Assembly: GCF_003628145.1 (NCBI RefSeq)
Contig: NZ_RBZV01000005.1
Location: 62,001-126,000 of the forward strand
Direction of reading: 5' to 3'
DNA length: 64,000 nt
Source: Trinickia fusca
GTDB lineage: Bacteria > Pseudomonadota > Gammaproteobacteria > Burkholderiales > Burkholderiaceae
Shown here one piece after another: positions 47,244-58,222 of this stretch. The notes beneath the pieces are model-generated. The model saw only the letters and a program-made list of their open reading frames with translations, did not search any database and was not told where the DNA came from. Position 1 is the first letter of the stretch; every line of letters begins with the position of its first letter. The translations under genes were made by a program, and so were the position numbers.

Positions 47244-48116
47244 TTACGGGTTCGCGCCGGTAGCGATTGGGCGCGACTTGTCGGCGCACCATTCGCTCCA
47301 CGAGCCTGCGTACAACGCGGCGCCGTGCAGGCCGGCCACTTCCATGGCGAGCGCGTTGTGGCAGGCCGTTACGCCGGAGCCGCATTGCAGGATCACATGT
47401 TCGGGCTGCTGGTTGCCGATGACGGCCGTGAACTCGTCACGCAGCGTATGGGCTGACTTGAAGCGGCCGTCCGCCGTGAGGTTGTCCTTGAAGAAGCGAT
47501 TCAGCGCGCCGGGGATGTGGCCGGCCACCGGGTCGATCGTTTCGTTCTCGCCGCGATAGCGATCGGCCGCACGCGCATCGAGGACGATGTTTTCGCGAGT
47601 CGTCAGATTGTGCAGCACCGCCTGCACGTCGACCGTCACCGCCAGCGGCGCGGCGGCTTTGAGGTCGCCGGCAGCGGCGGGCGCCGGTACAGTCGTTTCG
47701 ACCGGATAGCCTCCGGCTTGCCATGCTTGCAGGCCGCCGTCGAGCACGGCGATCGAATCGTGGCCGAGCCAGCGCATCAGCCACCATAGCCGCGATGCGT
47801 AGACGCCGCCTTGTGCGTCATAGGCGACGACTTGCTGGCCTTGCTTGACGCCGCGAGCGACCAGCGCCTGAAGGAAAGCGGCGCGATCGGGCAGCGGATG
47901 GCGGCCGTTGGTGCCCGTTTTCGTGCCGGACATGTCGCGGTCCAGATGCAGATAGTGTGCGCCCGGAAGGTGCGCTGCCGCATAGGCTTTTTCACCGGCA
48001 TCGGGGTTCGCGAGGTCGAAGCTGCAGTCGAAGACGAACACGCTGCCCGGCGCATTCGCGAGGCGTTCCGCGAGGTTGGCGGCCGAGATCAGTGTCGTGT
48101 AGTGGGTGTGCGGCAT
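47244..48116 (-). CDS. sseA: 3-mercaptopyruvate/thiosulfate sulfurtransferase
   Basis: This 290-residue protein has two rhodanese domains (about 5-140 and 155-285). The active-site loop CGSGVTA (Cys245) is the version typical of 3-mercaptopyruvate sulfurtransferase rather than the CRxGxR loop of rhodanese. It would move sulfur from 3-mercaptopyruvate to cyanide or a protein acceptor in the cytosol. It lies 125 bases downstream of the Rieske gene on the same strand, separated by a strong terminator. Confidence 0.9.
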   Translation of the reverse strand: MPHTHYTTLISAANLAERLANAPGSVFVFDCSFDLANPDAGEKAYAAAHLPGAHYLHLDRDMSGTKTGTNGRHPLPDRAAFLQALVARGVKQGQQVVAYDAQGGVYASRLWWLMRWLGHDSIAVLDGGLQAWQAGGYPVETTVPAPAAAGDLKAAAPLAVTVDVQAVLHNLTTRENIVLDARAADRYRGENETIDPVAGHIPGALNRFFKDNLTADGRFKSAHTLRDEFTAVIGNQQPEHVILQCGSGVTACHNALAMEVAGLHGAALYAGSWSEWCADKSRPIATGANP

Positions 48117-48180
48117 GATGTGGCTCCTCGTATGCGAGCGAATCCGACTGAAGCGGCGTTAATCCCAGTCTAGACAAAAA

Positions 48181-48217
48181 GACGGGCAAGAAGGGGAGCA
48201 TACCCTTCTTGCCCGTC
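48181..48217 (-). terminator. Rho-independent terminator of the Rieske oxygenase gene
   Basis: GACGGGCAAGAAGGG and CCCTTCTTGCCCGTC form a perfect 15-base stem with a seven-base loop. On the minus strand it is followed by TTTTTGTCTAG. It lies 23 bases after the Rieske gene stop, and sseA therefore probably has its own promoter. Confidence 0.92.
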
Positions 48218-48240
48218 CGCTTGCGGCATGACGCAAAAAC

Positions 48241-49347
48241 TCAGATCGTTACGAGTTCGCGCCGAAGGAACTCGTGGAAGTGCTGCATACCGTCTTCCAT
48301 CGGGCTCTGATACGGGCCGACTTGCGATTCCCCGCGCTGCATCAGCGCGAGACGGCCGGCATCCATGCGCTCGCCGATTTCGTCGTCTTCGCGCGCGGTT
48401 TCCATATAGGCGGCGCGCTCCGCTTCGACGAACTCACGTTCGAAGAGCGAGATTTCCTCGGGGTAATAGAACTCGACGATATTGGTCGTCTTGCTCGGGC
48501 CACGCGGGATCAGCCAGGACACGACGAGCACGTGCGGATACCACTCGATCATGAGGCCCGGGTAATAGACCATCCAGATCGCGCCGTATTCGGGCGGTGT
48601 GCCGCCGCGCATGCGCAGCACTTCGTCGTGCCACTTGCGGTACGTCGGGCTGCCTGCCTTCGCAAGGCCGGCGTGCACGCCGACCGTCTGCACGCTGTAC
48701 CACTCGCCGAATTCCCAGGTCAGCTCGTCGCAATTGACGAAGCTGCCGAGGCCCGGGTGAAACGGCACGACATGGTAGTCCTCGAGGTAGACCTCGATGA
48801 ACGTCTTCCAGTTGTAGTTGCACTCGTGCACTTCGACGTGATCGAACATGTAGTCCGTGAAGTCGAAGTGATGCGCGGTGCCGAGCTTGGCGAGATCCTT
48901 CGCCACGTCGCGGCCCGAAGCTTCGAACAGCAGCCCCTGCCAGTTTTGCAGCGGCGAGGCGCCGAGGTTCAGGCACGGGTTGTCGGCGAAGTGCGGTGCG
49001 CCGAGCAGTTCGCCGTCGAGGTTGTACGTCCAGCGGTGCAGAGGGCAGACGATGTTCTCAGTCTGGCCGCGCCCGTTGAGCATGATGGCCTGCCGGTGAC
49101 GGCAGACGTTCGAGAGCAGTTCGACCTGCGAGCGCTGGTTGCGCACGAGGATGCGGCCTTCGTTTTCACTGGGCAGCGCAAAATAATTCCCCGCTTCAGG
49201 CACCATCAGCTCGTGCCCGATGTAGCGGGGACCTTTCTTGAATAGTGTTTCTAGTTCGCGCGCAAGAAGCGCTTCGTCAAAGTAAGCCGTGACTGGCAGC
49301 TGGCTCGAAATGGCCTTGAGCTGCAATGCATTGCTCAGATTGGACAT
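48241..49347 (-). CDS. Rieske 2Fe-2S aromatic ring-hydroxylating dioxygenase alpha-like protein
   Basis: This 368-residue protein has a Rieske domain whose cluster ligands are Cys82, His84, Cys101 and His104 (CRHRQ ... CPLHRW). The catalytic domain places a mononuclear iron at the two histidines of EDYHVVPFHPGL (about 191-202). No beta subunit, ferredoxin or reductase gene is adjacent, so electron partners must be encoded elsewhere and the substrate is unknown. The ATG at 49347 is preceded by GGGAGTGGGA, better than the upstream start at 49392. A strong terminator follows. Confidence 0.9.
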   Translation of the reverse strand: MSNLSNALQLKAISSQLPVTAYFDEALLARELETLFKKGPRYIGHELMVPEAGNYFALPSENEGRILVRNQRSQVELLSNVCRHRQAIMLNGRGQTENIVCPLHRWTYNLDGELLGAPHFADNPCLNLGASPLQNWQGLLFEASGRDVAKDLAKLGTAHHFDFTDYMFDHVEVHECNYNWKTFIEVYLEDYHVVPFHPGLGSFVNCDELTWEFGEWYSVQTVGVHAGLAKAGSPTYRKWHDEVLRMRGGTPPEYGAIWMVYYPGLMIEWYPHVLVVSWLIPRGPSKTTNIVEFYYPEEISLFEREFVEAERAAYMETAREDDEIGERMDAGRLALMQRGESQVGPYQSPMEDGMQHFHEFLRRELVTI

Positions 49348-49603
49348 TCCCACTCCCGATGAAGACGTGAAAGCAGTGAACAACCCAACCATCGAAAATT
49401 CGATTTAGGGAGCCCGCGATTATACCCGTTCCCCTCCTTTTGGGGTACTAAGTCTATGATTTGCGTAAAAAATGCCCCGAAGCCGTGCCCCGCCTGGAGC
49501 CCCGTCTGCGAAACGTCTGATGATGGGCAGGCATCGAACGCGCGACGAGGGCGATTAACGGCAAAGGTGCTTAGTGGGTGGCAGCGGCGGCGGGGCGCGT
49601 CGA

Positions 49604-50782
49604 TCAGTTGCAGACCCCTGTTTCGACTGTGCACGCAGCGGTCATGATCGGATCGAGGGTGGAGCGCAGGAACGGCGACGCACCTTGCTGCTTGGCTTGA
49701 GGGTCCTTGGAACCCCAGCTTGTCACGCCGACGATGACGTTGTAGACGGGGAACTCGCCCCAGACCGAGCCGTTGGGCAAAGTGGGCCACGCGCCGAAGT
49801 TCATGATGAGCGGCGCGCCACTTGAGCCTGAGTCCATCATCGAACCGATGACCGTGTTGCTGGCCAGTTGCGGTGCGATGTAGCCGAGCGAATCGGTCCG
49901 CTCCATCAATGCGCCGCCGTCGAGCAGGTTCGAGTAGCCGAGCTGTGTGACCTGTGCGGTGGCGTTCGAGTAGCCGCCTTCGTCCCAAATATAGCCATAG
50001 TTGCCGGCTCGACGGCCGGGGTAGGTGCCGTTCTGGCCGCGCAGCGTGATGACCGCTATGTCGCTCTGACAGATGACCCCCTTGACCGCGCATCGATCGC
50101 TGCCGATGTAATAGGCCGTCAGCAGTTGTACAGCATGTGCTTTCCAAACGCCGAACGGCGCCTTGCCATTTTCGTAGGCCGGCACGAACGTCCAGTTGCT
50201 ATAGAACTGCCGTTGACCGAAATTCGCGACGCAATGCGCGGCTGTGATGACGACGCCGGGTGAGACCAGTGCGCCCGTGCACACGTAGGTCGAATGGCCG
50301 ACGTTGAAGAACAGCTTGCCCGTGGCGCTGAATGGATAGTGATGCTGAGTATCGTCGCCGTAAGCATTGGCGCGGGCCGTCGTGTATTGCTGTAATGACG
50401 TACCGTAGTCGTACGGGATGACCGCGGGCTGTACGCCGGGCGACGCGGCCGGCACGATCTGAATGGGTGTTTCTTTGCCGTCGCCGGGCGAGGCGGGGAA
50501 CGCCTTCTTCCAGCGAAACATGTTGTCCATCTCGGGCTGCGCCGACGTTGCCTGCATCGACAACGTTTGCGTGAGGCTCGGAATCTTCATGCCCGGATCG
50601 GGCAGCGGCATCGGTGAAGCGTGTTCGAAGTCGAGGTGCTCGTAGTCGAGGAGCGGTGCGCCGTCATCGGGCAGCATCAGCTGGGTGACGGTACCCTGGA
50701 CCGTCACTTGCGCCCAGCTCGGGCCCGCGAACGTCAAGGCGGAGAGCATGGCCAGCAGCGCGACATGGTTTCTCAGATTCAT
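49604..50782 (-). CDS. Secreted trypsin-like serine protease
   Basis: This 392-residue protein has a signal peptide (about 1-24, ending PSWAQ) and about 130 residues of unassigned pro-region before a chymotrypsin-fold domain (about 148-375). The triad reads His183 in TAAHC, Asp241 in SDIAVITL and Ser321 in SGSSGAP. The Ser loop differs from the usual GDSGGP. Cys168/Cys184, Cys231/Cys238 and Cys385/Cys391 could form disulfides. It should act outside the cytoplasm; the substrate is unknown. No related gene is nearby. Confidence 0.87.
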   Translation of the reverse strand: MNLRNHVALLAMLSALTFAGPSWAQVTVQGTVTQLMLPDDGAPLLDYEHLDFEHASPMPLPDPGMKIPSLTQTLSMQATSAQPEMDNMFRWKKAFPASPGDGKETPIQIVPAASPGVQPAVIPYDYGTSLQQYTTARANAYGDDTQHHYPFSATGKLFFNVGHSTYVCTGALVSPGVVITAAHCVANFGQRQFYSNWTFVPAYENGKAPFGVWKAHAVQLLTAYYIGSDRCAVKGVICQSDIAVITLRGQNGTYPGRRAGNYGYIWDEGGYSNATAQVTQLGYSNLLDGGALMERTDSLGYIAPQLASNTVIGSMMDSGSSGAPLIMNFGAWPTLPNGSVWGEFPVYNVIVGVTSWGSKDPQAKQQGASPFLRSTLDPIMTAACTVETGVCN

Positions 50783-51639
50783 TGCATGTTCTTCCTATCG
50801 TAGAGGTGAGGGGCGCGCGCAACGCGTATGAACCGCCAGCACGCAACCGCGCGCGAACGAAACGAAAGACGAACAGAGCCACGACACAACACCTGGCTTT
50901 CCGGGCAGCCACCGATGCGTGAACGTGACGGCGGAAAGGCAGGCCTGCCAGCTGCCGCCGGAGCGCCGTGGCTCAGGTGCCATGCAATGGCCGTGCGAGG
51001 GGAGCGATCGGGAGAAGAACCGGAAAGCGTAGCCACTCTACGCATTTGCGGGTGGGCGTGTGCGCCGGTGGTCGCGTGGCATGAGCGGAGGTGAGGTGGG
51101 TTTTGCCCAGCCTTGAGACGAGGCGTGTTCGAGTGCGTTCGTCAACGGAATGCGCGGATGCCCGTCGGGCCAAGAGGGGGCGCGAAATCGGAGCGGTGCA
51201 CCCGAGATCCACGGGTGTTTGATCGGCGCCATGCAGCGCCGGCCGTTCGTATGAAAAATCGACGAACGTTACATGCAAAATAGTGACAGTGGCGCGCCTT
51301 GCGTGAGCCGCCCGCCGGCCTGACGGCGCCATGGGCGCATCGTGCTCGGGACTATCGGGGGGATTGCCGGCGACGGCCTGCGTCGCCCTGCGGAAAATCG
51401 GGCGGGATCAGAATGACCATGCGCCCCGTCGTTTGTCGCAAAATCGCGACGGCGTGGAAACTATCCCGATAGACAGATGCTGCGGCTCCATCACTTTTCA
51501 TCATGGGCTACGGCGCCGAATGCCGGCCGTGGCGAGGGTTCAGTGGGGCGACTGGAGCAGGGTGACGGGGGCAGAATGGGTCGGCATTGGCGCTTTTGCC
51601 GTAGAATGTCCGACTTGTCTTTTAATTCACCCTGTTCAG
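50783..51639. other. 857-base non-coding region between the protease gene and xseB
   Basis: I found no convincing gene. Open frames on both strands are Arg/Ala-rich shadows without ribosome-binding sites. The region must hold the divergent promoters for the protease and for the xseB-ispA operon. GCGTAG and CTACGC form a small hairpin at 51027-51043, and TAGAAT at 51602-51607 could be the xseB -10 element. Confidence 0.55.
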
Positions 51640-51942
51640 ATGGCGAAAACCGCACCCCAGGACCCCACCGCTTCCGCGTCCGGCGGACAGAACGGCGACG
51701 CCGCGCTGCCCGAGAGCTATGAAGCGGCCGTGGCGGAACTGGAGGGGCTGGTCGCGCGCATGGAGGGCGGTACGCTGAGCCTCGAGGAATCACTGGCGGC
51801 GTATCGGCGTGGGGCGGCCCTCGTCGCTTTTTGTCAACAACAACTGGAAAAGGTGGAGCAGCAGGTGCGCGTGCTCGATGGCGAGACGCTCAAGCCGCTG
51901 CCCACCGGCGCAGCTCCCGCGGATAGCGGAGACGATCTATGA
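51640..51942 (+). CDS. xseB: Exodeoxyribonuclease VII small subunit
   Basis: XseB pairs with XseA to form exonuclease VII, which degrades single-stranded DNA. The 100-residue protein has the family core LPESYEAAVAELEGLVARME and LSLEESLAAYRRGAALVAFC, with a polar tail. The ATG at 51640 is used; an upstream open frame to 51331 has no homology. The stop overlaps the ispA start as ATGA, and the xseB-ispA-dxs order is widespread in proteobacteria. xseA is not in the window. Confidence 0.93.
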   Translation: MAKTAPQDPTASASGGQNGDAALPESYEAAVAELEGLVARMEGGTLSLEESLAAYRRGAALVAFCQQQLEKVEQQVRVLDGETLKPLPTGAAPADSGDDL

Positions 51943-52823
51943 CTTTTGAAGAATGGATGCGCGCGGTGCTCGCGCGCGTCGAGACAGCACTCGAACATTA
52001 TTTGCCCGGCCCTGACGTCCTGCCGGACCGTCTGCACGAGGCGATGCGGTATGCGGTACTGGGTGGCGGCAAGCGCGTGCGCCCGTTGCTGTGCCATGCG
52101 GCCGGCGAGCTGACCGGCGCGCGCGCCGAGTCGCTCGAAGCGGCTTCGGCGGCACTCGAAATGATCCACGTCTATTCGCTCGTTCACGACGACATGCCGT
52201 GCATGGACGACGATGCGCTGCGCCGCGGCAAGCCGACGGTTCACGTGCAATACGACGAGCCGACGGCACTGCTCGTGGGCGACGCGCTGCAATCGCAGGC
52301 TTTCGTCGCGCTGACCGATTCGGCGGCGCTGGCGCTGCCCGCGCAAGCGGCGCTCGTGCGCGAGCTCGCGCTGGCAAGCGGCTCGGTCGGCATGGCGGGT
52401 GGTCAGGCGATCGACCTCGCGAGCGTGGGTTTGAAGCTCACGCGGCCCGAGCTCGAAACGATGCATCGCATGAAGACCGGCGCGCTGCTGCGTGCGTCGG
52501 TGCGCATGGGCGCGCTGGCCGGCACCACGCCCGATGCCGGGGCGCTGCAAGCGCTCGACGCCTACGCGGCAGCCGTGGGGCTGGCGTTCCAGGTGGTCGA
52601 CGACATTCTCGACGTCACGACCGACTCCGCTACGCTCGGCAAGACGGCCGGCAAGGATGCGAAGGACGGCAAACCGACCTACGTGTCGATCCTCGGGCTC
52701 GACGCCTCGCGTGCACTGGCCGCGCAATTGCGCCGTGACGCGCACGATGCGCTGGCGCCGTTCGGCGAACGCGCGCAGCGTCTGGCCGAGCTTGCCGACC
52801 TGGTCGTGAACCGGGTCAGCTGA
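51939..52823 (+). CDS. ispA: Farnesyl diphosphate synthase (geranyltranstransferase)
   Basis: IspA joins IPP with DMAPP and GPP to give farnesyl diphosphate. The 294-residue protein has the first Asp-rich motif DDMPCMDDD (84-92), the second DDILD (221-225), and [10 protein letters not shown] near residue 42. It shares a four-base overlap with xseB and lies 85 bases before dxs, which supplies its precursors through the MEP pathway. Confidence 0.96.
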   Translation: MTFEEWMRAVLARVETALEHYLPGPDVLPDRLHEAMRYAVLGGGKRVRPLLCHAAGELTGARAESLEAASAALEMIHVYSLVHDDMPCMDDDALRRGKPTVHVQYDEPTALLVGDALQSQAFVALTDSAALALPAQAALVRELALASGSVGMAGGQAIDLASVGLKLTRPELETMHRMKTGALLRASVRMGALAGTTPDAGALQALDAYAAAVGLAFQVVDDILDVTTDSATLGKTAGKDAKDGKPTYVSILGLDASRALAAQLRRDAHDALAPFGERAQRLAELADLVVNRVS

Positions 52824-52908
52824 ACACGAAGTCCGCTGCCACGCGCGAATCGCTACGGGGTGCGCGAGAGAAAGGCGGGCACGTAAGTTTTCCTACAATG
52901 GAACGACG

Positions 52909-54804
52909 ATGTACGACTTGTTGAAAACCATCGACGATCCGGCGGACCTGCGCCGCCTCGATCGTCGCCAACTCAAGCCGCTCGCCGACGAGCTGCGGGC
53001 GTTCGTGCTCGACAGCGTGTCGCAGACCGGCGGCCACCTGTCGTCCAATCTCGGCACGGTGGAGCTGACGATTGCGCTGCACTATGTGTTCGATACGCCG
53101 AACGATCGCATCGTCTGGGACGTCGGCCATCAAACCTATCCGCACAAGATCCTGACCGGTCGCCGCGATCAGATGCACTCGCTGCGCCAGCGCGGCGGCA
53201 TCTCGGGCTTCCCGCGTCGCGACGAGTCTGACTACGACACGTTCGGCACTGCGCACTCGAGCACGTCGATCTCGGCGGCGCTCGGCATGGCCATCGGGAG
53301 CAAGCTGCAAGGCGACAACCGCTATTCGATCGCCGTAATCGGCGACGGCGCGATGACGGCCGGCATGGCCTTCGAAGCGATGAACAATGCGGGCGTCTGT
53401 GACGATCTGCCGTTGCTCGTGATCCTGAACGACAACGACATGTCGATTTCTCCGCCGGTCGGCGCGCTGAATCGCCACCTCGCCCGTCTGATGTCGGGCC
53501 GCTTCTACGCGGCCGCGCGTGCCGGTGTCGAGCGCGTGCTGCGCGTGGCGCCGCCGATGCTCGAGCTTGCGCGCAAGCTGGAAGAGCACGCGAAGGGCAT
53601 GGTCGTACCGGCCACGCTGTTCGAGGAATTCGGCTTCAACTACATCGGCCCCATCGACGGTCATGACCTCGATTCGTTGATCCCGACGTTGCAGAACATC
53701 CGCGAGCTGCGCGGGCCGCAGTTCCTGCACGTCGTGACGAAGAAGGGCCAGGGGTACAAGCTTGCCGAAGCGGACCCGGTCCTGTACCACGGTCCCGGCA
53801 AGTTCAATCCGGCCGAGGGCATCAAGCCGTCGACGACGCCGAGCAAGAAGACGTACACGCAGGTATTCGGCGAGTGGCTGTGCGACGCGGCCGAACTCGA
53901 CTCGCGCGTGGTCGGCATCACGCCGGCAATGCGTGAAGGTTCGGGCCTCGTCGAATTCGAAAAGCGCTTCCCGGATCGCTACTACGACGTGGGCATCGCC
54001 GAGCAGCATGCGGTGACGTTCGCGGGCGGCATCGCGGCCGAGGGCATGAAGCCGGTCGTCGCGATCTACTCGACGTTCCTGCAACGCGGGTACGACCAGC
54101 TGATCCACGACGTCGCGCTGCAGAACCTGCCGGTCGTGTTCGCGATCGATCGCGCGGGCCTGGTCGGTGCTGACGGTGCGACGCACGCGGGTGCTTACGA
54201 TCTCGCGTTCCTGCGCTGCATCCCGAACATGACGGTGATGGCGCCTGCCGACGAAAACGAATGCCGTCAGATGCTGTACACGGCATTGCAGCAGCCGAAC
54301 CCGACGGCCGTGCGCTATCCGCGCGGTGCCGGCACGGGCGTGGCTACCGTCAAGCAGATGACCGCGCTGCCGGTCGGCCGCGGCGAGGTTCGCCGTCAGT
54401 CGACGGCGCCGAAGGGTAGCCGCATCGCGATTCTCGCGTTCGGCACGATGGTTGCGCCGTCGCTGGCTGCGGCCGAGGGGCTCGACGCGACGGTCGCGAA
54501 CATGCGCTTCGTCAAGCCGATCGATACCGAGCTGCTGCTCGAACTGGCGCAGACGCACGATGCGCTCGTGACCATCGAAGAAGGCTGCATCATGGGTGGC
54601 GCGGGTTCGGCCTGTGTGGAATCCCTGCTTGCCAATGGGGTTGTTCTACCCGTACTACAATTGGGTCTCCCCGACAGCTTCGTCGATCACGGCGATCATG
54701 CCAAGCTGTTGGCCGAATGCGGTCTGGACGGCGCGGGTATCGAGCAGTCGATTCGCAAGCGTTTCCTGGAGCCGGCCGCCAAGCTGGCACAGCGCGTCGC
54801 ATAA
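52909..54804 (+). CDS. dxs: 1-deoxy-D-xylulose-5-phosphate synthase
   Basis: Dxs is the first MEP-pathway enzyme; it condenses pyruvate with glyceraldehyde-3-phosphate using thiamine diphosphate. The 631-residue length is normal. [17 protein letters not shown] and [17 protein letters not shown] hold substrate-site His residues, the ThDP motif runs from [19 protein letters not shown] to NDNDMSI, and the transketolase-type part includes [17 protein letters not shown] with the catalytic Glu. It follows ispA. Confidence 0.97.
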   Translation: MYDLLKTIDDPADLRRLDRRQLKPLADELRAFVLDSVSQTGGHLSSNLGTVELTIALHYVFDTPNDRIVWDVGHQTYPHKILTGRRDQMHSLRQRGGISGFPRRDESDYDTFGTAHSSTSISAALGMAIGSKLQGDNRYSIAVIGDGAMTAGMAFEAMNNAGVCDDLPLLVILNDNDMSISPPVGALNRHLARLMSGRFYAAARAGVERVLRVAPPMLELARKLEEHAKGMVVPATLFEEFGFNYIGPIDGHDLDSLIPTLQNIRELRGPQFLHVVTKKGQGYKLAEADPVLYHGPGKFNPAEGIKPSTTPSKKTYTQVFGEWLCDAAELDSRVVGITPAMREGSGLVEFEKRFPDRYYDVGIAEQHAVTFAGGIAAEGMKPVVAIYSTFLQRGYDQLIHDVALQNLPVVFAIDRAGLVGADGATHAGAYDLAFLRCIPNMTVMAPADENECRQMLYTALQQPNPTAVRYPRGAGTGVATVKQMTALPVGRGEVRRQSTAPKGSRIAILAFGTMVAPSLAAAEGLDATVANMRFVKPIDTELLLELAQTHDALVTIEEGCIMGGAGSACVESLLANGVVLPVLQLGLPDSFVDHGDHAKLLAECGLDGAGIEQSIRKRFLEPAAKLAQRVA

Positions 54805-54858
54805 CGCGTGACGGACGTGGGCCGCCTGATGGCGGCCGCCGCATTCTTCATATGCATG

Positions 54859-54878
54859 CATGGGCCTTTCGGCCCATG
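54859..54878 (+). terminator. Hairpin downstream of dxs
   Basis: CATGGGCC and GGCCCATG pair around TTTC and are followed by TTTCGTTATT, 55 bases after the dxs stop. A second hairpin, GGCCGCC-TGAT-GGCGGCC, lies at 54820-54837. Together they could end dxs transcription before folE2. Confidence 0.6.
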
Positions 54879-54941
54879 TTTCGTTATTGGCACGACACAG
54901 CGGGACAGCGCGTAGCGCTGCGCCTTGAGGACAGAACAACG

Positions 54942-55763
54942 ATGAACCAGATGAACCCTGCCTTCGTGATGCCCGACGTGCAAAGCACGGCCGATACGCG
55001 CCAGATTCCGATCCAGCGGGTCGGCGTCAAAGGCGTGCGGTATCCGATGAGCGTTCGTACCTCGGACGGTAGCGTTCAGCCGACCGTCGGCACGTGGAAC
55101 CTCGATGTTCACCTGCCCGCCGAGGTCAAGGGCACCCACATGTCGCGCTTCGTCGCGCTGCTCGAAGACAATGACGCGCCGCTAGAGACGTCGGCGTTGC
55201 GCACGTTGCTCGCCTCGATGCTGATCAAGCTCGAGGCCGAGGCGGGCCGTATCGAAGTGTCGTTCCCGTATTTCGTCAACAAGACCGCGCCGGTCTCGGG
55301 CGTATCGAGCCTGCTCGATTACGAAGTCACGTTGACGGGCGAGACGCGCGACGGCGTCACGCGCACGTTCCTGCGCGTGCTCGTGCCGGTTACGAGCCTG
55401 TGCCCGTGCTCGAAGAAGATTTCGCAATACGGCGCGCACAACCAGCGCTCGCACGTGACGATCGAGGCCGAGCTGGCAGGTGACCTGCCGGTCGAGGAAT
55501 TGATTCGGATGGCTGAGGAAGAGGCCTCGTGCGAGCTGTGGGGTTTGCTCAAGCGGCCCGACGAGAAGTTCGTGACCGAGCGCGCTTACGAAAATCCGAA
55601 GTTCGTCGAAGACCTCGTGCGTGACGTGGCCCAACGCCTCAACGGCGACGAGCGTGTCGTCGCGTATGTGCTCGAGGCAGAGAACTTCGAGTCGATCCAC
55701 AATCACAGCGCCTACGCCGTGATCGAGCACGACAAGCGCAAAGCCGCCGCGACGCAGGCCTGA
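54942..55763 (+). CDS. folE2: GTP cyclohydrolase FolE2 (type IB)
   Basis: FolE2 converts GTP to dihydroneopterin triphosphate, the first step of folate and queuosine-type synthesis, and unlike FolE it can work without zinc. The 273-residue protein has [13 protein letters not shown] near residue 24, the metal/active-site cysteines in [11 protein letters not shown] (Cys154, Cys156), and [13 protein letters not shown] near the C-terminus. The ATG at 54942 follows GAGG by 11 bases; a second ATG lies three codons on. Confidence 0.94.
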   Translation: MNQMNPAFVMPDVQSTADTRQIPIQRVGVKGVRYPMSVRTSDGSVQPTVGTWNLDVHLPAEVKGTHMSRFVALLEDNDAPLETSALRTLLASMLIKLEAEAGRIEVSFPYFVNKTAPVSGVSSLLDYEVTLTGETRDGVTRTFLRVLVPVTSLCPCSKKISQYGAHNQRSHVTIEAELAGDLPVEELIRMAEEEASCELWGLLKRPDEKFVTERAYENPKFVEDLVRDVAQRLNGDERVVAYVLEAENFESIHNHSAYAVIEHDKRKAAATQA

Positions 55764-55818
55764 TCGCGCTTCGGCGCGCGCTTTTTGCGTGCGCCGATTT
55801 TGTTGCCGCGCTGCCGCG

Positions 55819-56844
55819 CTATCGCGCGAGTGACGACAAGTCCCAGCGCGGCTTGACCGTAAACGCGTAATCCTTGCTGGCCTGCTCGGGCCAGCGTTGC
55901 AGCCTCAGTGCGCCGGCAAGGGCGATCATCGCGCCGTTGTCGGTGCATAGTGCGAGATCCGGATAGTGCACGTCGAAGCCGCGCTTCTTTGCGGCGGCCG
56001 ACAGCGCTTCGCGCAACTGCAGATTCGCCCCGACCCCGCCTGCTACGACGAGCCGCTTCAGGCGCGTCTTCTTCAGCGCCCCTAACGATTTCGCGACCAG
56101 CACCTCGACAGCCGCGTCGACGAAACCGCGTGCCAGGTCGGCTTTGGCTTGTTCGCAGACATTCTCGCCGAGCGTTTTTGTCTGCGTCAGTACGGCCGTT
56201 TTGAGGCCGCTGAAGCTGAAGTCGAGGTCGCCCGAGTGCAGCATCGGGCGCGGCAACGTCACCGCACCGGGTGTGCCGAACTGTGCAAGGCGTGATACCT
56301 CGGGGCCACCCGGATAGCCGAGGCCGAGCAGCTTCGCGGTCTTGTCGAAAGCTTCGCCGGCCGCATCGTCGAGCGTTTCCCCGAGCGTCTCGTAGATGCC
56401 GACGTCGGTGACGCGCATGAGCTGCGTATGTCCGCCTGACACGAGCAACGCGACGAACGGGAAGGGCGGCGGAGCGTCGACTAGCAGTGGTGAGAGCAAA
56501 TGCCCTTCAAGGTGGTGAATGCCGATCGTGGGCTTGTCCCACGCCATGGCGAGCGCATTGGCGATGCTCGCGCCGACCAGCAGCGCGCCCGCGAGGCCGG
56601 GGCCTTGCGTGAAGGCGATGGCATCGATGTCCGAAGGCTCGGCGCTCGAGCGTGCGAGCACGTCTTCGAGCAGTGGCAGCGCGCGGCGGATATGGTCGCG
56701 CGAGGCCAGCTCCGGTACGACGCCGCCGTACTCGCGATGCATGGCGATCTGCGAATGCAGGGCGTGCGCAAGCAGGCCGCGCTGGGTGTCGTACAGTGCG
56801 AGGCCGGTTTCGTCGCAGGAGCTTTCGATGCCGAGAACGAGCAT
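55819..56844 (-). CDS. tsaD: tRNA N6-adenosine threonylcarbamoyltransferase TsaD
   Basis: TsaD moves the threonylcarbamoyl group onto A37 of ANN-decoding tRNAs, working with TsaB and TsaE. The 341-residue protein has [19 protein letters not shown] at the N-terminus, the iron-binding HHLEGH (His111 and His115), [11 protein letters not shown], and [12 protein letters not shown] near the C-terminus. The ATG at 56844 has no strong ribosome-binding site; upstream extension to 57507 lies antisense to the next gene. It is divergent from the YhiN-type gene. Confidence 0.96.
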   Translation of the reverse strand: MLVLGIESSCDETGLALYDTQRGLLAHALHSQIAMHREYGGVVPELASRDHIRRALPLLEDVLARSSAEPSDIDAIAFTQGPGLAGALLVGASIANALAMAWDKPTIGIHHLEGHLLSPLLVDAPPPFPFVALLVSGGHTQLMRVTDVGIYETLGETLDDAAGEAFDKTAKLLGLGYPGGPEVSRLAQFGTPGAVTLPRPMLHSGDLDFSFSGLKTAVLTQTKTLGENVCEQAKADLARGFVDAAVEVLVAKSLGALKKTRLKRLVVAGGVGANLQLREALSAAAKKRGFDVHYPDLALCTDNGAMIALAGALRLQRWPEQASKDYAFTVKPRWDLSSLAR

Positions 56845-56958
56845 GGTGGGATGCGGGCGATTCGCAGGCCTTGGCCGCGTAGCGCCGGTGGGGCGATGAA
56901 AAGCATGAAAGTATACCAGTGCGGTCTTTGAGACACTTGCGCAGGTAGAATGCGCGGC

Positions 56959-58194
56959 ATGGAATCTTTCGATATTGCGGTGATCGGTGCCGGTGCCGCC
57001 GGCATGATGTGCGCGGCCGTGGCCGGTCAACGCGGACGGCGTGTCGTCCTCATCGATCACGCGCCGCGGCTCGCCGAGAAAATCCGCATTTCGGGCGGTG
57101 GCCGCTGCAACTTCACGAATCTGCATGCGGGGCCCGCGAACTACCTGTCCGCGAATCCGCACTTTTGCCGTTCGGCGCTCGCGCGCTACACGCCACGCGA
57201 TTTTCTCGCGCTGCTCAAATCCCACCGTGTCACATGGCATGAGAAGCACCGTGGACAGCTCTTTTGTGACCACTCGAGCGAGTCGGTGATCGAAGTCTTG
57301 AAGGCCGAGTGCGACGCGGGTGCCATTACGTGGCGTCGACCCGTGTCGGTCGCCGAGATTCGGCATGGCGACGCGGACAGCTTCGCCCTCGACACGAGCG
57401 CCGGGCAGATCAATGCGCGCGCGTTGATTGTCGCGACGGGCGGTCTCTCGATCCCCAAGATCGGCGCGACCGATTTCGCTTACCGGGTGGCGAAGCAGTT
57501 CGGCCACAAGCTCATCGATATGCGGCCGGCACTGGTGCCGCTGACGTTTTCATCGGAACAATGGGAGCCGTTTTCTGCCCTGTCGGGTATTTCACTCGAA
57601 GTCGAGGTCGAAGCAGGCAGCAAGGCGGGCGGCGGCAAGAAACATGGCAATGGTGCTTTTCTCGAAGATCTGCTCTTTACGCACCGTGGTCTCTCCGGGC
57701 CCGGCATCCTGCAGATATCGAGCTACTGGCAGCCTGGCGAGCCGATTCATGTGAATCTGCTGCCCGAGCGCGACGCGGTGGCCGACTTGCTGCAGGCGAA
57801 GGCCACGCAGAAGCGTCAGATCGGGAACCTCCTCGCCGAGTGGATGCCGGCACGCCTCGCCGACGCCTGGCTCGAGGCGCATGGCGTGTCGGCCGAGGCG
57901 CGTGCGGCCGATTTGCCGGACAAGGCGTTGCGCCGCATCGGCGAGTCGTTTGCACGCTGGTCGCTCGTGCCGAGCGGCACGGAGGGTTACCGTAAGGCCG
58001 AGGTGACGCGCGGCGGTGTTGATACGCGCGAGCTGTCGTCCTCGACGATGATGAGCGAGCGTGTGCCCGGGCTCTACTTCATCGGCGAAGCCGTCGACGT
58101 GACGGGCTGGCTCGGCGGCTACAACTTCCAGTGGGCATGGGCGTCCGGCGTCGCGGCAGGACAGGCGGCCGTCGAATACACACATAACGCTTGA
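56959..58194 (+). CDS. YhiN/HI0933-family FAD-dependent oxidoreductase
   Basis: This 411-residue flavoprotein belongs to the conserved YhiN (HI0933-like) family, whose reaction is not established. [20 protein letters not shown] (about 4-23) binds the [16 protein letters not shown] is a family signature, and [19 protein letters not shown] followed by FQWAWASG is the C-terminal FAD motif. The ATG at 56959 aligns with E. coli YhiN; the ATG at 56950 would add three residues and has AGG nearby. The rpsU promoter lies just after its stop. Confidence 0.88.
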   Translation: MESFDIAVIGAGAAGMMCAAVAGQRGRRVVLIDHAPRLAEKIRISGGGRCNFTNLHAGPANYLSANPHFCRSALARYTPRDFLALLKSHRVTWHEKHRGQLFCDHSSESVIEVLKAECDAGAITWRRPVSVAEIRHGDADSFALDTSAGQINARALIVATGGLSIPKIGATDFAYRVAKQFGHKLIDMRPALVPLTFSSEQWEPFSALSGISLEVEVEAGSKAGGGKKHGNGAFLEDLLFTHRGLSGPGILQISSYWQPGEPIHVNLLPERDAVADLLQAKATQKRQIGNLLAEWMPARLADAWLEAHGVSAEARAADLPDKALRRIGESFARWSLVPSGTEGYRKAEVTRGGVDTRELSSSTMMSERVPGLYFIGEAVDVTGWLGGYNFQWAWASGVAAGQAAVEYTHNA

Positions 58195-58222
58195 CAAGTT
58201 CCGTGTACTTGTGTGGAAGGTC

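Noticed and set aside
58191-58196. A perfect TTGACA as the rpsU -35 element
   Set aside because: It lies 29 bases from the TATACT element and overlaps the stop codon of the upstream gene, so the spacing does not fit.
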